The translations under genes and the position numbers were made by a program. Below are positions 45,237 through 54,479 of a stretch of DNA of 64,000 bases, piece by piece. Position 1 is the stretch's first letter. Each line of letters begins with the position of its first letter. The stretch lies in contig LNEL01000035.1 of the NCBI GenBank assembly GCA_001464935.1, positions 22,612-86,611 of the forward strand, written 5' to 3'. The notes below the pieces were generated by a model. The model worked only from the letters and a program-made list of their open reading frames with translations, made no database searches and was not told where the DNA came from. The DNA is from Gammaproteobacteria bacterium Ga0077536. GTDB taxonomy: Bacteria > Pseudomonadota > Gammaproteobacteria > Ga0077536.

Positions 45237-47372
45237 ATGTCGGAAATCGACTCGCCCCTGGTACTGGTCATCGATGACGACCCGATGGTACGCCTGCTCG
45301 CCAGCGAATCGCTGACGACGACGGGCTTCCGGGTCATCGAGGCCGAAAATGCCGACGTGGGCCTGCGCCTGCTCGAGTCGGAACGGCCCGATCTGGTCCT
45401 GCTCGACGTCGTGATGCCCGGCATCGACGGCTTCACGGCCTGCTCCCGGCTGCGCGTGACGCCGCACGGCCAGCACGTGCCGGTGCTGATGATGACGGGG
45501 CTGGACGATGTCACATCGATTCAGCACGCCTACCAGGTGGGCGCCACCGACTTCGTCACCAAGCCGCTGAACTTCACGCTGCTCGAATTCAGACTGCGCT
45601 ACATGCTGCGCGCGAAGGCCATGGGGGATGAGCTGCGACAGAGCGAGGCGCTGCTCGCGAGCGCCCAGCGTCTGGCCCACCTCGGCCACTTCGCCTACCT
45701 GCCCGACAAGGGATTCTCGACCTGGAATACGCAGACCCACAGCGTGCTCGGCCTCGGCACCGATTGCTGGGTCAGCACGCTGCCCGACCTGCTGCGCCAC
45801 GTCGATGCCAATACTCACCAGGACATCATCGATTCGCTGACCGTCACCGACGGGTGCATCAACGAAGAACCGGTCGAGTTCGCCGTGACCGGCGCCGACG
45901 GCGAAACGCGCACCATCCTCCAGCACGTCGTGCTCGAGCGACAGGACGGCGGCTTTCGCATCATCGGCACGTTCCAGGACATCACCGAGCGACGCCACGC
46001 CGAGCAGAAAATCCATCGCCTGGCCTTCTATGACCGCGTCACCGGGTTACCGAATCGCATCATGATCGAGAAGAAGCTCGGCGAGCTCGTGCACGACGCC
46101 GACCAGACCGGCGACGGCGTGGCGGTGCTGTCCATCGATCTCGACCACTTCCAGCGCGTCAACGACAACTTCGGACACGAGACGGGCAACGAACTGCTCG
46201 GTGCGCTCGGCCGGCGGCTCGCGGGCTGCGTGCGCGTCAGCGACGACCGCCCGCGGCAGCATCTGCGCTCGGTCCAGGCACACGATCTCGTGGCGCGCAG
46301 CGGTGGCGACGAATTCTGCATTCTGTTGCCGGGCATCGTCGCCGCGGCGGACGTCGAACTGGTCGCACAGCGGATCCGCGAAGCACTGCAACAGCCGTTC
46401 ACCGTCGCCGATCAGGAGTTCTTCATCACCAGCAGCATCGGCATGGCGGTCTATCCGTCCGATGGCGACACGCCGGAGATCCTGCTGCGCCATGCCGAAC
46501 TCGCGCTCGCCTACGCGAAGCGCAAGGGACGGGACTGCGCCGAGTTCTACAATCCGCAGCTCAATGCCCGGGCGCAGGCCAGGCTGACGATGGAGACGAA
46601 TCTGCGGCAGGCCCTGGGCAGCGACCAACTGTCGCTGCACTACCAGCCCAAGCTGCGGGTCGACACCGGCGAACTGGTGGGCATGGAAGCACTGGTGCGC
46701 TGGGAGCACCCGACACTGGGTCGGATCGCGCCGGCCGAATTCATTCCGATCGCCGAAGAGTCTGGCCTGATCCTGCCGCTCGGCGAATGGATCCTCGGCG
46801 AAGCCTGCCGCCAGGTGGCCGAATGGCGTCAGCGCGGACTGGGCAACCTGTGCTGTGCCGTGAACCTGTCGGCGGCGCAGTTCCGCGAGCGCAATCTGCC
46901 GTTGATGATCGCCCGGGTGTTGCAGGAGACACATCTCGACGCCAGCCAGCTTCAGCTCGAACTCACCGAAAGCCTGCTGATGGAAGATGTGACGGCCGCG
47001 CAGTCGATGTTGCGCAGCCTGCGCGATCTCGGGATCAGCCTCGCGGTCGACGACTTCGGCACCGGCTACTCATCGTTGAACTACCTGAAGCGACTGCCGC
47101 TCGATGTGCTGAAAATCGACCAGTCCTTCATCCGCGAACTGCGTGAGGATTCCGACGATGCGGCCATCGTCGAAGCTGTGATCGCCATGGCGCACAGCCT
47201 GCGACTCGGCGTGGTGGCCGAGGGCGTGGAGCTCGACCACCAGTTCGAATTCCTGCGCGCGCATCGCTGCGACGAGGTGCAGGGCTACCTGTTCAGCAAA
47301 CCGCTGCCGGCCCAGGAGTTCCTCGAATGGGTTCGGGCGCGGAATTTGCGACGGCTGACCGTCATTGGCTGA
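45237..47372 (+). CDS. Response regulator with PAS, GGDEF and EAL domains
   Basis: 711 residues from ATG 45237. Order: receiver (VLVIDDDPMVRLLAS; phosphoacceptor Asp about 58 in VLLDVVMPG), PAS (about 145-260), GGDEF (about 265-430; SGGDEF at about 356-360, so cyclase chemistry is possible; the I-site arginine is replaced, QAHD), and EAL (about 440-700; MEALVRWEHP, DDFGTGYSSLNYL, LKIDQSF), with all phosphodiesterase acidic motifs visible. Bifunctional or switch-type c-di-GMP enzyme. The hybrid kinase starts 36 bases downstream, on the same strand, making it the probable partner. Confidence 0.93.
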   Translation: MSEIDSPLVLVIDDDPMVRLLASESLTTTGFRVIEAENADVGLRLLESERPDLVLLDVVMPGIDGFTACSRLRVTPHGQHVPVLMMTGLDDVTSIQHAYQVGATDFVTKPLNFTLLEFRLRYMLRAKAMGDELRQSEALLASAQRLAHLGHFAYLPDKGFSTWNTQTHSVLGLGTDCWVSTLPDLLRHVDANTHQDIIDSLTVTDGCINEEPVEFAVTGADGETRTILQHVVLERQDGGFRIIGTFQDITERRHAEQKIHRLAFYDRVTGLPNRIMIEKKLGELVHDADQTGDGVAVLSIDLDHFQRVNDNFGHETGNELLGALGRRLAGCVRVSDDRPRQHLRSVQAHDLVARSGGDEFCILLPGIVAAADVELVAQRIREALQQPFTVADQEFFITSSIGMAVYPSDGDTPEILLRHAELALAYAKRKGRDCAEFYNPQLNARAQARLTMETNLRQALGSDQLSLHYQPKLRVDTGELVGMEALVRWEHPTLGRIAPAEFIPIAEESGLILPLGEWILGEACRQVAEWRQRGLGNLCCAVNLSAAQFRERNLPLMIARVLQETHLDASQLQLELTESLLMEDVTAAQSMLRSLRDLGISLAVDDFGTGYSSLNYLKRLPLDVLKIDQSFIRELREDSDDAAIVEAVIAMAHSLRLGVVAEGVELDHQFEFLRAHRCDEVQGYLFSKPLPAQEFLEWVRARNLRRLTVIG

Positions 47373-47408
47373 GACCGGCGATTTTCCCGGGATTATCCTG
47401 AGCGCCCT

Positions 47409-50216
47409 ATGAGCACCTGGCACACCCTGCAAACCCGGCTGCGTGAGACCGGCGCCAGCGCACTGGCCGGCAGCAACATGCTCCGCGCCGAATATCTCAA
47501 CAAGTGGCGCGCGGCGACCGTCCGCCACCTCGCCGAGTCCGGCCACGCCGGCGCGCTCGGCAGTGGCTTCGCCGCCATGGTGTTCGGCTACAGCATCCGC
47601 CACGAACTGCCACTGCTGGCGGTGATCATCTGGGTCGGCGCGATGCTGATGCTCTCGGGTGCCCAACTGATTCAACTGCGACGATGGACGCGGCTGCCAA
47701 CGGACACCGAGTCCTACCGGCGCGAATACCGGGCGTTCACGCTGATCTACGTGTTGATGGGGGCGTTCTGGGGCAGTACGGCGTTCTTCATCCCCCAGTT
47801 CTCGAACCCCGACCTGCAGCTGTTCACGATGCTGCTCCTCGTCACCGCCTCGGCCGGCTGCGTGCCGGGCTATTCGCTGGCCCTGCGTCCGACGTGGCTG
47901 GTGCTGACCTTGACACTCCTGCCGAGCGCGCCGGCGTTCCTGATCAGCGACAACACGCTCGGCACCCAGATCGGGGCCGGCGCGGTCGCCTTCCTGCTGT
48001 TCCTGATCTACCTGGCGCGCATCAGCAATCGCAGTCACGAATCTTCGCTGTTCAACCAGTTCGCGAACGAACAGCTGCTCGAGGATTCGGCCGACGCGAA
48101 ACGGCTGAGTGACCGCCTCAATGTGCGTCTCGCAGAGCAGATCGAACGTCAGAAGTCGGTCGAGGCCAGCCTGGTCGCCGCCAAGGTCCAGGCCGAGCAG
48201 GCCGCCTCGGCCAAGGCCGAATTCCTCGCCAACATGAGCCATGAAATCCGCACGCCGATGAACGGCGTGCTGGGCATGACGGAACTGCTGCTGAACACGG
48301 ACCTGAATCGCAAGCAGCGTCATTTCGCGCGCACGATTCATCGCTCGGGCGAAGCCTTGCTGTCGATCATCAACGACATCCTCGACTTCTCCAAGATCGA
48401 GGCCGGCAAGCTCGAGCTGCAGTCGATGGTGTTCGACATGCGGCAGTTGATCGAGGATCTCGGCGTGATGTTCGCCGAGCGTGCGCATCGCGCAGAAGTC
48501 GACTTCGTCTGCGTGTTTCCGCCGGATGCCCACTCGGTGTATCGCGGCGACCCCGATCGCTTGCGGCAGGTCCTGACCAACCTGATTGGCAACGCGCTGA
48601 AGTTCACGCAGCGCGGCGAGGTCGGCGTGAAGGTCATCGTCGACGCTGGCGAGGACGGCCAGAAATCGACGCTGCGCTTCGAGGTGCGCGATACCGGCAT
48701 CGGCATCAAACCGGAGCATCAGTCGAAAATCTTCGATTCGTTTTCGCAGGCCGACGGTTCGACGACACGCCAGTTCGGCGGCACGGGTCTCGGCCTTGCC
48801 ATCAGCCGACAGCTCACGCGCCTGATGGGCGGCGAGATCGGCGTCGACAGCCGGCCCGGCACAGGCTCGACGTTCTGGTTCACCTGCGAGCTGCTGGCTG
48901 AAGATCCGGTCGCGCTCGGGCGCTCGCGCTCCAGCAACCGTCTGCTGCTCGGTCGCCGGGTCCTGGTGGCCGAAGACAACAAGACCAGCCGTGAGGCCAT
49001 CGCGACCCAGCTCAAGGTCTGGAAAGCCCATTGCACGACGGTCGACAGTGCGCAGGCCGCGATGGCCGAACTCGAACGCGCCGCGGAGGCCCGCGACCCC
49101 TACGAGGTCATGGTGCTCGACAAGAAGATTGCCGGCGAGACCCTGCAATTCGCCGTGGCGCTCAAGCGCAACCCGAAGGTGCCGCGACTGAAGCTCGTGA
49201 TGTTGAGCACGGTCGGCAATTTCGAGGAAACGGGACAGTGGCTCGACGCCGGCATTGCCGCGTTCCTGACCAAGCCGGTGCGCCAGATCGAACTCTACGA
49301 TGCGCTGGCCGACGCGCTCGACATGACCCGGCCGCTCAGCCGCACGATGGACGAACTGGCCGACGCCGGGCTCGGCGACGAACTGCCGCGCTTCAACGGC
49401 CGCGTGCTGGTCGCCGAAGACAACCCCGTCAACCAGGAGCTCGCGCGCACCCTGCTCGAGAATCTGGGGTGTCGCGTCGAGGTCGTCGACAACGGCCAGG
49501 AAGCCATCGGCTGCATCGTCGATGCACCGCTCGACAAGCTGCACGATCCCTTCGACCTGATCCTGATGGACGTGCAGATGCCGGAGGTCGACGGCCTCGA
49601 GGCCACGGCGGCGATCCGCGCCCACGAAGAGCAGCAGGGCGACAAGCGTCTGCCAATCATTGCGCTCACGGCAAGCGCGCTCGAGGGCGATCGCGAGCGC
49701 TGCCTCGCGGCGCGCATGGACGACTATCTGGCCAAGCCGTTCACGCAGAAACAGCTGGCGCTGATGCTCGCGCGCTGGCTGCCGATATCGAGTACCCAGC
49801 CGACGACTGCCGCTGGGCAGACGACGGCAGCACGCCCTGTGGCCAAACTCGCCCAGGGCCATGCGGCGGTCCTCGACCAGTCCGCGATCGCACGCATCCA
49901 GGCCTTGCAGCGCGACGGCGCGCCACCGGTGTTGCTGCGCGTGATCAACATCTATCTCGAGGCAGCCCCGAAGCTCATCGCCGAAATCCGCGCGGCCGTC
50001 GAAACACGCGACGCCCTGCGCCTGCAGCGCGCCGCCCACAGCCTGAAGTCCAGCAGCGCGAACCTCGGCGCCGGCAAGCTCAGCGAGCTGTGCAAGGAAC
50101 TCGAGAACCAGGGCCGCCTCGGCAAGCTCGAAGGCACGGCGCTCAAGCTCGATGTGCTCGAGTTCGAGTTCGATGCCGTGCGCAACGCGCTCGACATGCA
50201 GCGCGCCGCCGCCTGA
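47409..50216 (+). CDS. Hybrid sensor kinase: membrane sensor, HisKA-HATPase, two receivers, HPt
   Basis: 935 residues. N-terminal membrane part with about five or six segments (about 45-210), coiled-coil linker, HisKA with the phosphoacceptor in [12 protein letters not shown] (His about 278), HATPase with [12 protein letters not shown], receiver 1 ([13 protein letters not shown], acceptor in VMVLDKKIA), receiver 2 ([13 protein letters not shown], Asp about 720 in [10 protein letters not shown]), and an HPt domain with [14 protein letters not shown] (His about 877). A BarA/ArcB-like phosphorelay architecture. The HPt presumably transfers phosphate to the receiver of the upstream c-di-GMP enzyme. 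Signal unknown. Confidence 0.94.
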   Translation: MSTWHTLQTRLRETGASALAGSNMLRAEYLNKWRAATVRHLAESGHAGALGSGFAAMVFGYSIRHELPLLAVIIWVGAMLMLSGAQLIQLRRWTRLPTDTESYRREYRAFTLIYVLMGAFWGSTAFFIPQFSNPDLQLFTMLLLVTASAGCVPGYSLALRPTWLVLTLTLLPSAPAFLISDNTLGTQIGAGAVAFLLFLIYLARISNRSHESSLFNQFANEQLLEDSADAKRLSDRLNVRLAEQIERQKSVEASLVAAKVQAEQAASAKAEFLANMSHEIRTPMNGVLGMTELLLNTDLNRKQRHFARTIHRSGEALLSIINDILDFSKIEAGKLELQSMVFDMRQLIEDLGVMFAERAHRAEVDFVCVFPPDAHSVYRGDPDRLRQVLTNLIGNALKFTQRGEVGVKVIVDAGEDGQKSTLRFEVRDTGIGIKPEHQSKIFDSFSQADGSTTRQFGGTGLGLAISRQLTRLMGGEIGVDSRPGTGSTFWFTCELLAEDPVALGRSRSSNRLLLGRRVLVAEDNKTSREAIATQLKVWKAHCTTVDSAQAAMAELERAAEARDPYEVMVLDKKIAGETLQFAVALKRNPKVPRLKLVMLSTVGNFEETGQWLDAGIAAFLTKPVRQIELYDALADALDMTRPLSRTMDELADAGLGDELPRFNGRVLVAEDNPVNQELARTLLENLGCRVEVVDNGQEAIGCIVDAPLDKLHDPFDLILMDVQMPEVDGLEATAAIRAHEEQQGDKRLPIIALTASALEGDRERCLAARMDDYLAKPFTQKQLALMLARWLPISSTQPTTAAGQTTAARPVAKLAQGHAAVLDQSAIARIQALQRDGAPPVLLRVINIYLEAAPKLIAEIRAAVETRDALRLQRAAHSLKSSSANLGAGKLSELCKELENQGRLGKLEGTALKLDVLEFEFDAVRNALDMQRAAA

Positions 50217-50427
50217 CACACGAATGCTGCCGCGCGCGGGTCAACCCTGCCCGCGGCCGACGACCACCGCACTCGCCCACCCATGTCTGAACGCTCACAC
50301 CGGACAGGTCGGACACGGATTGCTGGCAGCCGTGCGCATGCCGGCTTGCAAATGTTTTCAAGTCGACGATTGTCAGGGGCCGTGATGCCAACGAGTATGG
50401 CCGATCATCACGACACCAGCGGCTGAC

Positions 50428-51348
50428 ATGGAAATCGGGCTGTGCATGATCGTCAGGGACGAGATCGGCCGCATCGCCGACTGCCTCGATCCGATCGTCG
50501 ATCTCCTCAGAGACATCGTCATCGTCGATACCGGGTCGACCGACGGCACCCCGGCGTTGCTCGCCGCGCGCTATGGCATCGAGGTGCTGCGCGGCGCACT
50601 CGATGGCGCCAACTGCAACAGCAAGGCACCGGCACGCAACCAGGCGCACGCGGCGCTGGATGCGCCATGGATTCTGAGCCTGGACGCCGACGAGAGAATC
50701 GATGCGCCCGATCTCGAAGCCCTGCTCGCCATGCCCGATACGCCGTCGCTCGCCGGCTATTTCTTTCCGTGGCACACCTATCGCGGCGACAGCGTCGTCG
50801 AAGACTACAAACTCTGCCTCTACCGGCACGGCCTGCTCAGCACCGGCTGCGCCCACGAAAACGTGCAGGTCGACCTGCGCTCGCGCGGCCACGCTGCGGC
50901 CTGGATCGGCAATCGCGTCATCCGTCATCTGCCCGATCCGGCCAAGGATGCGTGGAAGCTCGATTTCTACACCGCGCGCATGACCTGCGCGATTGCGCGC
51001 GATCCGCACTGGTATCGTTATCACTGGTTTCTCGGTTACACCCTGTACCAGCAGGGGCTGATAGACGACGCACTCGGCTGGCTGCGCACGGCCGCCGCCG
51101 CCGAATCCCCCCGCTTCCCGGTCGAATGCCTGAACAGCGCGATGCTGCTCGCGAGCCTGCTGACCGCGCGCGGTGAAACCGGCGATGCCGTCGCCACGGT
51201 GGCGCGCGCGCTGCGGTTCCTGGCGCAGGTGCAGGACGATTGCGAAGTGCGCATCAATTTCCGGATGAAGCCCTGGCTGGAGAACGCAGCCGCAAGACTC
51301 GCCGGCGCTGACGATACGCCACTGACGCCCTATGCCTTCGCCTACTGA
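50428..51348 (+). CDS. Family 2 glycosyltransferase
   Basis: 306 residues. GT-A fold marks: MIVRDEIGRIADCL, VDTGSTDGT, ILSLDADERID (the DxD-like metal/nucleotide-sugar site). The rest (HTYRGDSVVEDYKLCLYRHG, ENVQVDLRSRGH) fits the SunS/TPR-glycosyltransferase group, followed by a helical, TPR-like tail (YTLYQQGLIDDALGWLRTAA). The TGA of the preceding spacer falls one base before the ATG. Its 3' end overlaps the PaaK-like gene by 17 bases, so the two act in one unit. Acceptor could be a peptide or small product of the neighbouring enzymes; unproven. Confidence 0.85.
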   Translation: MEIGLCMIVRDEIGRIADCLDPIVDLLRDIVIVDTGSTDGTPALLAARYGIEVLRGALDGANCNSKAPARNQAHAALDAPWILSLDADERIDAPDLEALLAMPDTPSLAGYFFPWHTYRGDSVVEDYKLCLYRHGLLSTGCAHENVQVDLRSRGHAAAWIGNRVIRHLPDPAKDAWKLDFYTARMTCAIARDPHWYRYHWFLGYTLYQQGLIDDALGWLRTAAAAESPRFPVECLNSAMLLASLLTARGETGDAVATVARALRFLAQVQDDCEVRINFRMKPWLENAAARLAGADDTPLTPYAFAY

Positions 51349-52765
51349 CGCATCGGTGGCCACCTCGCGCGAGCGCGAACTGGCAGAGCAGCGCCGCTGG
51401 CGACTACGCCCGGCGTATGCGCAGGTCGACTGGTTCACGCGGCTGGTCGACGCGGAATTCGCGGCACCGGCCGACCATGCGGCGCGCGCCGCCGTGTCCC
51501 TGCAGCGGCTGCTGGCGCATGCGCGGGAAGCCGTGCCCCATTTTCGCCAGTCACTGACGGGACTGTCGGCGCGGGATCTGGCGCGCTTCACGCCGGCCGA
51601 TCTGCCACGACTGCCGGTCCTCGAACGTCGAGAGGTCCGCGATCGGGGTGACCTGTTGCGCAGTCGCCGCCTGCCACAGGGCGAGCGCATGGCCGGCGCG
51701 ACGAAAACCTCCGGCACGACGGGCCAGCCTGTCGAAATCTGGCACACCGCGAACAGCCTGCGTCTGCAGGGCCTGCTCGGCCAGCGTCAGCTGCGCTGGT
51801 TCAGGTTCGATCCGGCCGCGCCCTATGCGGCGATCAAGACGGCGGCGGCTCTACCGCGTGACGACGCGGGCCGCGAACTCGAACCCGGTGTGGCGCTGCG
51901 CCTCGAGACCTGGCCCGGTCTCGGCGAGTACTTCGAGACGGGCGCCTACCTGTGCCTCAGTTCGATGTCACCGATCGAAGTCCAGCTCGAATGGCTGTTG
52001 CGCGAACGGCCCCGGCATCTGCTCGCACGCGCCGCGATGCTCGAACACCTCGCGCTGGCTGCGCCCGACAACGGTCTCGAGCACTTCGACGCGCTGCTCG
52101 CGATTGCAGATCAGGTGACGCCCGACATGCGACGGCGCATCGAGCGGTCGCTGGGCGCTCCACTGCACCAGAACTACGGGCTCAACGAGTTCGGCCTGGT
52201 CGCGGTGCGGTGCCCCGAAGCCGGCCGGTATCACGTGCACGGCGAGCACTGCCTGTTCGAGATCGTCGACGCCGACGGCCTCCCCTGCGCCCCGGGTGAA
52301 CAGGGTCGCCTGTTGCTGACCTGCGTGACGAATCCGGCGATGCCGCTCGTGCGCTACGACAGCGGCGATCTCGCGCGCGTGGCCGATGGTCCGTGTCCGT
52401 GCGGGCGCACACTGCCCGCCTTCGCCGAGATCGTCGGCCGCCGGCTGCACCTCGCGTCCCTGCCGGCCGGCGTATACGCACAGGAAAGCGCCCTGCGCGA
52501 ACTTCTCGAAGCCCTGCCACGGACCGCGTGGCGTGGCATCACGCAGTATCAGATCCGACATGCCCGTGCCGGACATTTCACGCTCGTGCTCGGTACGGAC
52601 GGGCCACCCGATCGGGCGTTCACGCGCGATTTGCGCGACGCCTGGGCAGCACACGCCGACCGGCTGCCGCTGCATCTCGCGTGGCAACCCCATATTCCCT
52701 GCGACGCGAGCGGCAAGTATCAGATCTTCGTGTCGGAACACTACGACGACCCGGCGACGCCCTGA
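51332..52765 (+). CDS. PaaK/phenylacetate-CoA-ligase-like adenylate-forming enzyme (A)
   Basis: 477 residues of the ANL superfamily, PaaK-like branch (short, with no extra domains). P-loop KTSGTTGQPVEI (125-136), YGLNEFGLVAV (the adenine/acid-binding A5-type motif), VRYDSGDLARV, and C-terminal CDASGKYQIF with the catalytic-type lysine. CPCGRTL and RCPEAG are Cys-containing segments often seen in PaaK-like proteins. Activates a carboxylate with ATP, then transfers it to CoA or another acceptor; no carrier protein is adjacent. Overlaps the GT2 gene. Substrate unknown. Confidence 0.85.
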   Translation: MPSPTDASVATSRERELAEQRRWRLRPAYAQVDWFTRLVDAEFAAPADHAARAAVSLQRLLAHAREAVPHFRQSLTGLSARDLARFTPADLPRLPVLERREVRDRGDLLRSRRLPQGERMAGATKTSGTTGQPVEIWHTANSLRLQGLLGQRQLRWFRFDPAAPYAAIKTAAALPRDDAGRELEPGVALRLETWPGLGEYFETGAYLCLSSMSPIEVQLEWLLRERPRHLLARAAMLEHLALAAPDNGLEHFDALLAIADQVTPDMRRRIERSLGAPLHQNYGLNEFGLVAVRCPEAGRYHVHGEHCLFEIVDADGLPCAPGEQGRLLLTCVTNPAMPLVRYDSGDLARVADGPCPCGRTLPAFAEIVGRRLHLASLPAGVYAQESALRELLEALPRTAWRGITQYQIRHARAGHFTLVLGTDGPPDRAFTRDLRDAWAAHADRLPLHLAWQPHIPCDASGKYQIFVSEHYDDPATP

Positions 52766-52908
52766 CGCGAGAGCGCGGCATGCGGCTGCGCAGATGCGAG
52801 ACACCGTCGCCGCGCCGCATGTGTCCTCATCCCGCTCCCGGTGCGCGCCCGGGCATGCCGCCGACCATGTTGGGCTTCGGGGATCAGCCGGCCTCACGCA
52901 AGCTCGGG

Positions 52909-52995
52909 GTAGCCCGGGTGCAACGCAGTGGAACCCGGGATCTGCGGCGTCTGACAGGCCGCTCCCGGGTTCCGCGCTGCGCGCTACACCCGGGT
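52909..52995. repeat. REP/BIME-like CCCGGGT inverted repeat in the 355-base convergent gap
   Basis: Left arm 52909-52940 (GTAGCCCGGGTGCAACGCAG...) and right arm 52963-52995 (TCCCGGGTTCCGCGCTGCGC...) are imperfect inverted copies of a sequence type dispersed in many proteobacteria. It lies between two convergent ligase genes and probably acts as a bidirectional hairpin. The remainder of 52766-53120 shows no gene; short frames there lack RBS and codon bias. Confidence 0.6.
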
Positions 52996-53120
52996 GACAC
53001 GAAGGCGCTGGACAGGCGCTTTCACGGCAATCTACGCGGTGACCCGGAGTTTGCGCGCGAACGCGTGCAAGTGATCGATGTTGGCGCTCAGCGATTCGGA
53101 CAAGCTGTATCAGCCGCCCG

Positions 53121-54479
53121 CTAGCCGATCTCGCACACGAAGTCCTCATACTTGCCGCTCGCATGGCGCGGGATTTCCGGTACGCGGTGAAACTCGATCC
53201 GGAATGGGTGGCCCAGGCGTTCGCGGATCCAGTCGGCGAGTTGTTGCTCCTCGTCGCGCGTGAGGTCGCGTTCACTGACGATGCGCGCCTCGAACGTTTC
53301 GCGCGAGGTCTGCACGAACTGGTATTGCAGCACGGGCGCGATGTCGCGGTAACGGCCATCGCCGGCCAGCGGCCAGCGGCGACCGCCGTCGGGCAGGACG
53401 ATCATGTTGCGCACGCGGCCCAGGATGCGTTTGAGCACCGGCAGTCCGCGGCCGCAGTCGCAGGGGCCGCCGACCTCGGCGTAGTCGCCGACGGCATAAC
53501 GCAGCAGGGGCGTGCGAAACTCGTGCAGTGGCGTGACGACGACGCGCCCGACCTCGCCCGGCGCGCAGGCCGAGCCATCCTCGCGCACCACTTCGACGAA
53601 CACCCCTTCGGCCTGCACGTGGTAGTGCGGATGATCGGGACACTGAATCGCGATCGAGCCGATTTCCTGCGCACTGTATTCATCGACGATCGGCACGCCC
53701 CACTGGCTTGCGCAACGCAGGCGCAGTTCCGCATCGACCATCTCGCCGACCGTCTTGACGTGCACGAGCGTCGGCCACGCCTCGAGACCATGGCCCAGCA
53801 GCGCCTTGAGATTCGAGGGATAGGTCAGCAGGTAGGCTGGCGCCTGCTGGCGCAGCCAGGCGCACTGGTCGGCGATCGGCACCGCGAGGTCGAGCAGCGC
53901 GCCGCGGCCCTGCATGTCGAGCATCGCCGTCTCCGCCCCCCAGCCCGCCGCTTCAATCCCGGGCAGACGCTGCGCCGCCGCCTGTCCTTTCGCCACCCGG
54001 ATGGCGGCGAGCTTGCGCGAGAAATCGCGCTGATGCCACAGATGTTCGCGCAGCATCTGCGCTTTCATCAGCACACCGGTGTACGCCGTCTTCTCGACTT
54101 CGACCGGTCGCCCCGTCGAGCCCGATGACTTGATCAGTTGCCACTGCCCGTGGGCCTGCGGCGTCGCGGTGCTGCGTAGCGCCGCGCCCGCCTGCTGCAA
54201 GCCGGCGCGTTCGAGGATGGGCACGCGCGACCAGTCCTCAGCGGTGCAGTGGCGCAACGCGTCGCGATAGTGGGGCACCGTCTGTTGCGCGTGGGTGAAC
54301 AGCGTCCGCAGTTGGCGCTGCTGCAATCCGTGCAACGCGGCCGGCGCGAGACGCTCGGCCTGCTGCAATTGCGCGAGCAGGGCGAACACGATCGCGGCTT
54401 CGCCCGTCATCACGGCCGGCCACACGACGCCCTGCAGTACCGAGCGCGGCAAGGGCAGGCTGTCGAACCATCCGCTCAT
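53121..54479 (-). CDS. PaaK/phenylacetate-CoA-ligase-like adenylate-forming enzyme (B)
   Basis: 452 residues from ATG 54479, which overlaps the stop of the LanB-like gene (ATGA). P-loop KSSGSTGRPVEV (117-128), YSAQEIGSIAIQ, RYAVGDYAEV, and HASGKYEDF near the end with the catalytic-type Lys. It has CPDHPHYHVQ and CDCGRGL, where the related ligase A has CPEAGRYHVH and CPCGRTL. Not a recent duplicate: the two differ in most other positions. Because of coupling with the LanB-like gene, it may supply an activated acyl/amino-acyl group for the same product. Confidence 0.85.
   Translation of the reverse strand: MSGWFDSLPLPRSVLQGVVWPAVMTGEAAIVFALLAQLQQAERLAPAALHGLQQRQLRTLFTHAQQTVPHYRDALRHCTAEDWSRVPILERAGLQQAGAALRSTATPQAHGQWQLIKSSGSTGRPVEVEKTAYTGVLMKAQMLREHLWHQRDFSRKLAAIRVAKGQAAAQRLPGIEAAGWGAETAMLDMQGRGALLDLAVPIADQCAWLRQQAPAYLLTYPSNLKALLGHGLEAWPTLVHVKTVGEMVDAELRLRCASQWGVPIVDEYSAQEIGSIAIQCPDHPHYHVQAEGVFVEVVREDGSACAPGEVGRVVVTPLHEFRTPLLRYAVGDYAEVGGPCDCGRGLPVLKRILGRVRNMIVLPDGGRRWPLAGDGRYRDIAPVLQYQFVQTSRETFEARIVSERDLTRDEEQQLADWIRERLGHPFRIEFHRVPEIPRHASGKYEDFVCEIG

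Noticed and set aside
50283..50426. 47-residue frame ending one base before the GT2 start, considered as a peptide precursor
   Set aside because: No RBS, third-position base use unlike neighbours, and Ser/Arg-rich sequence with no core-peptide pattern. Kept only as a weak possibility.
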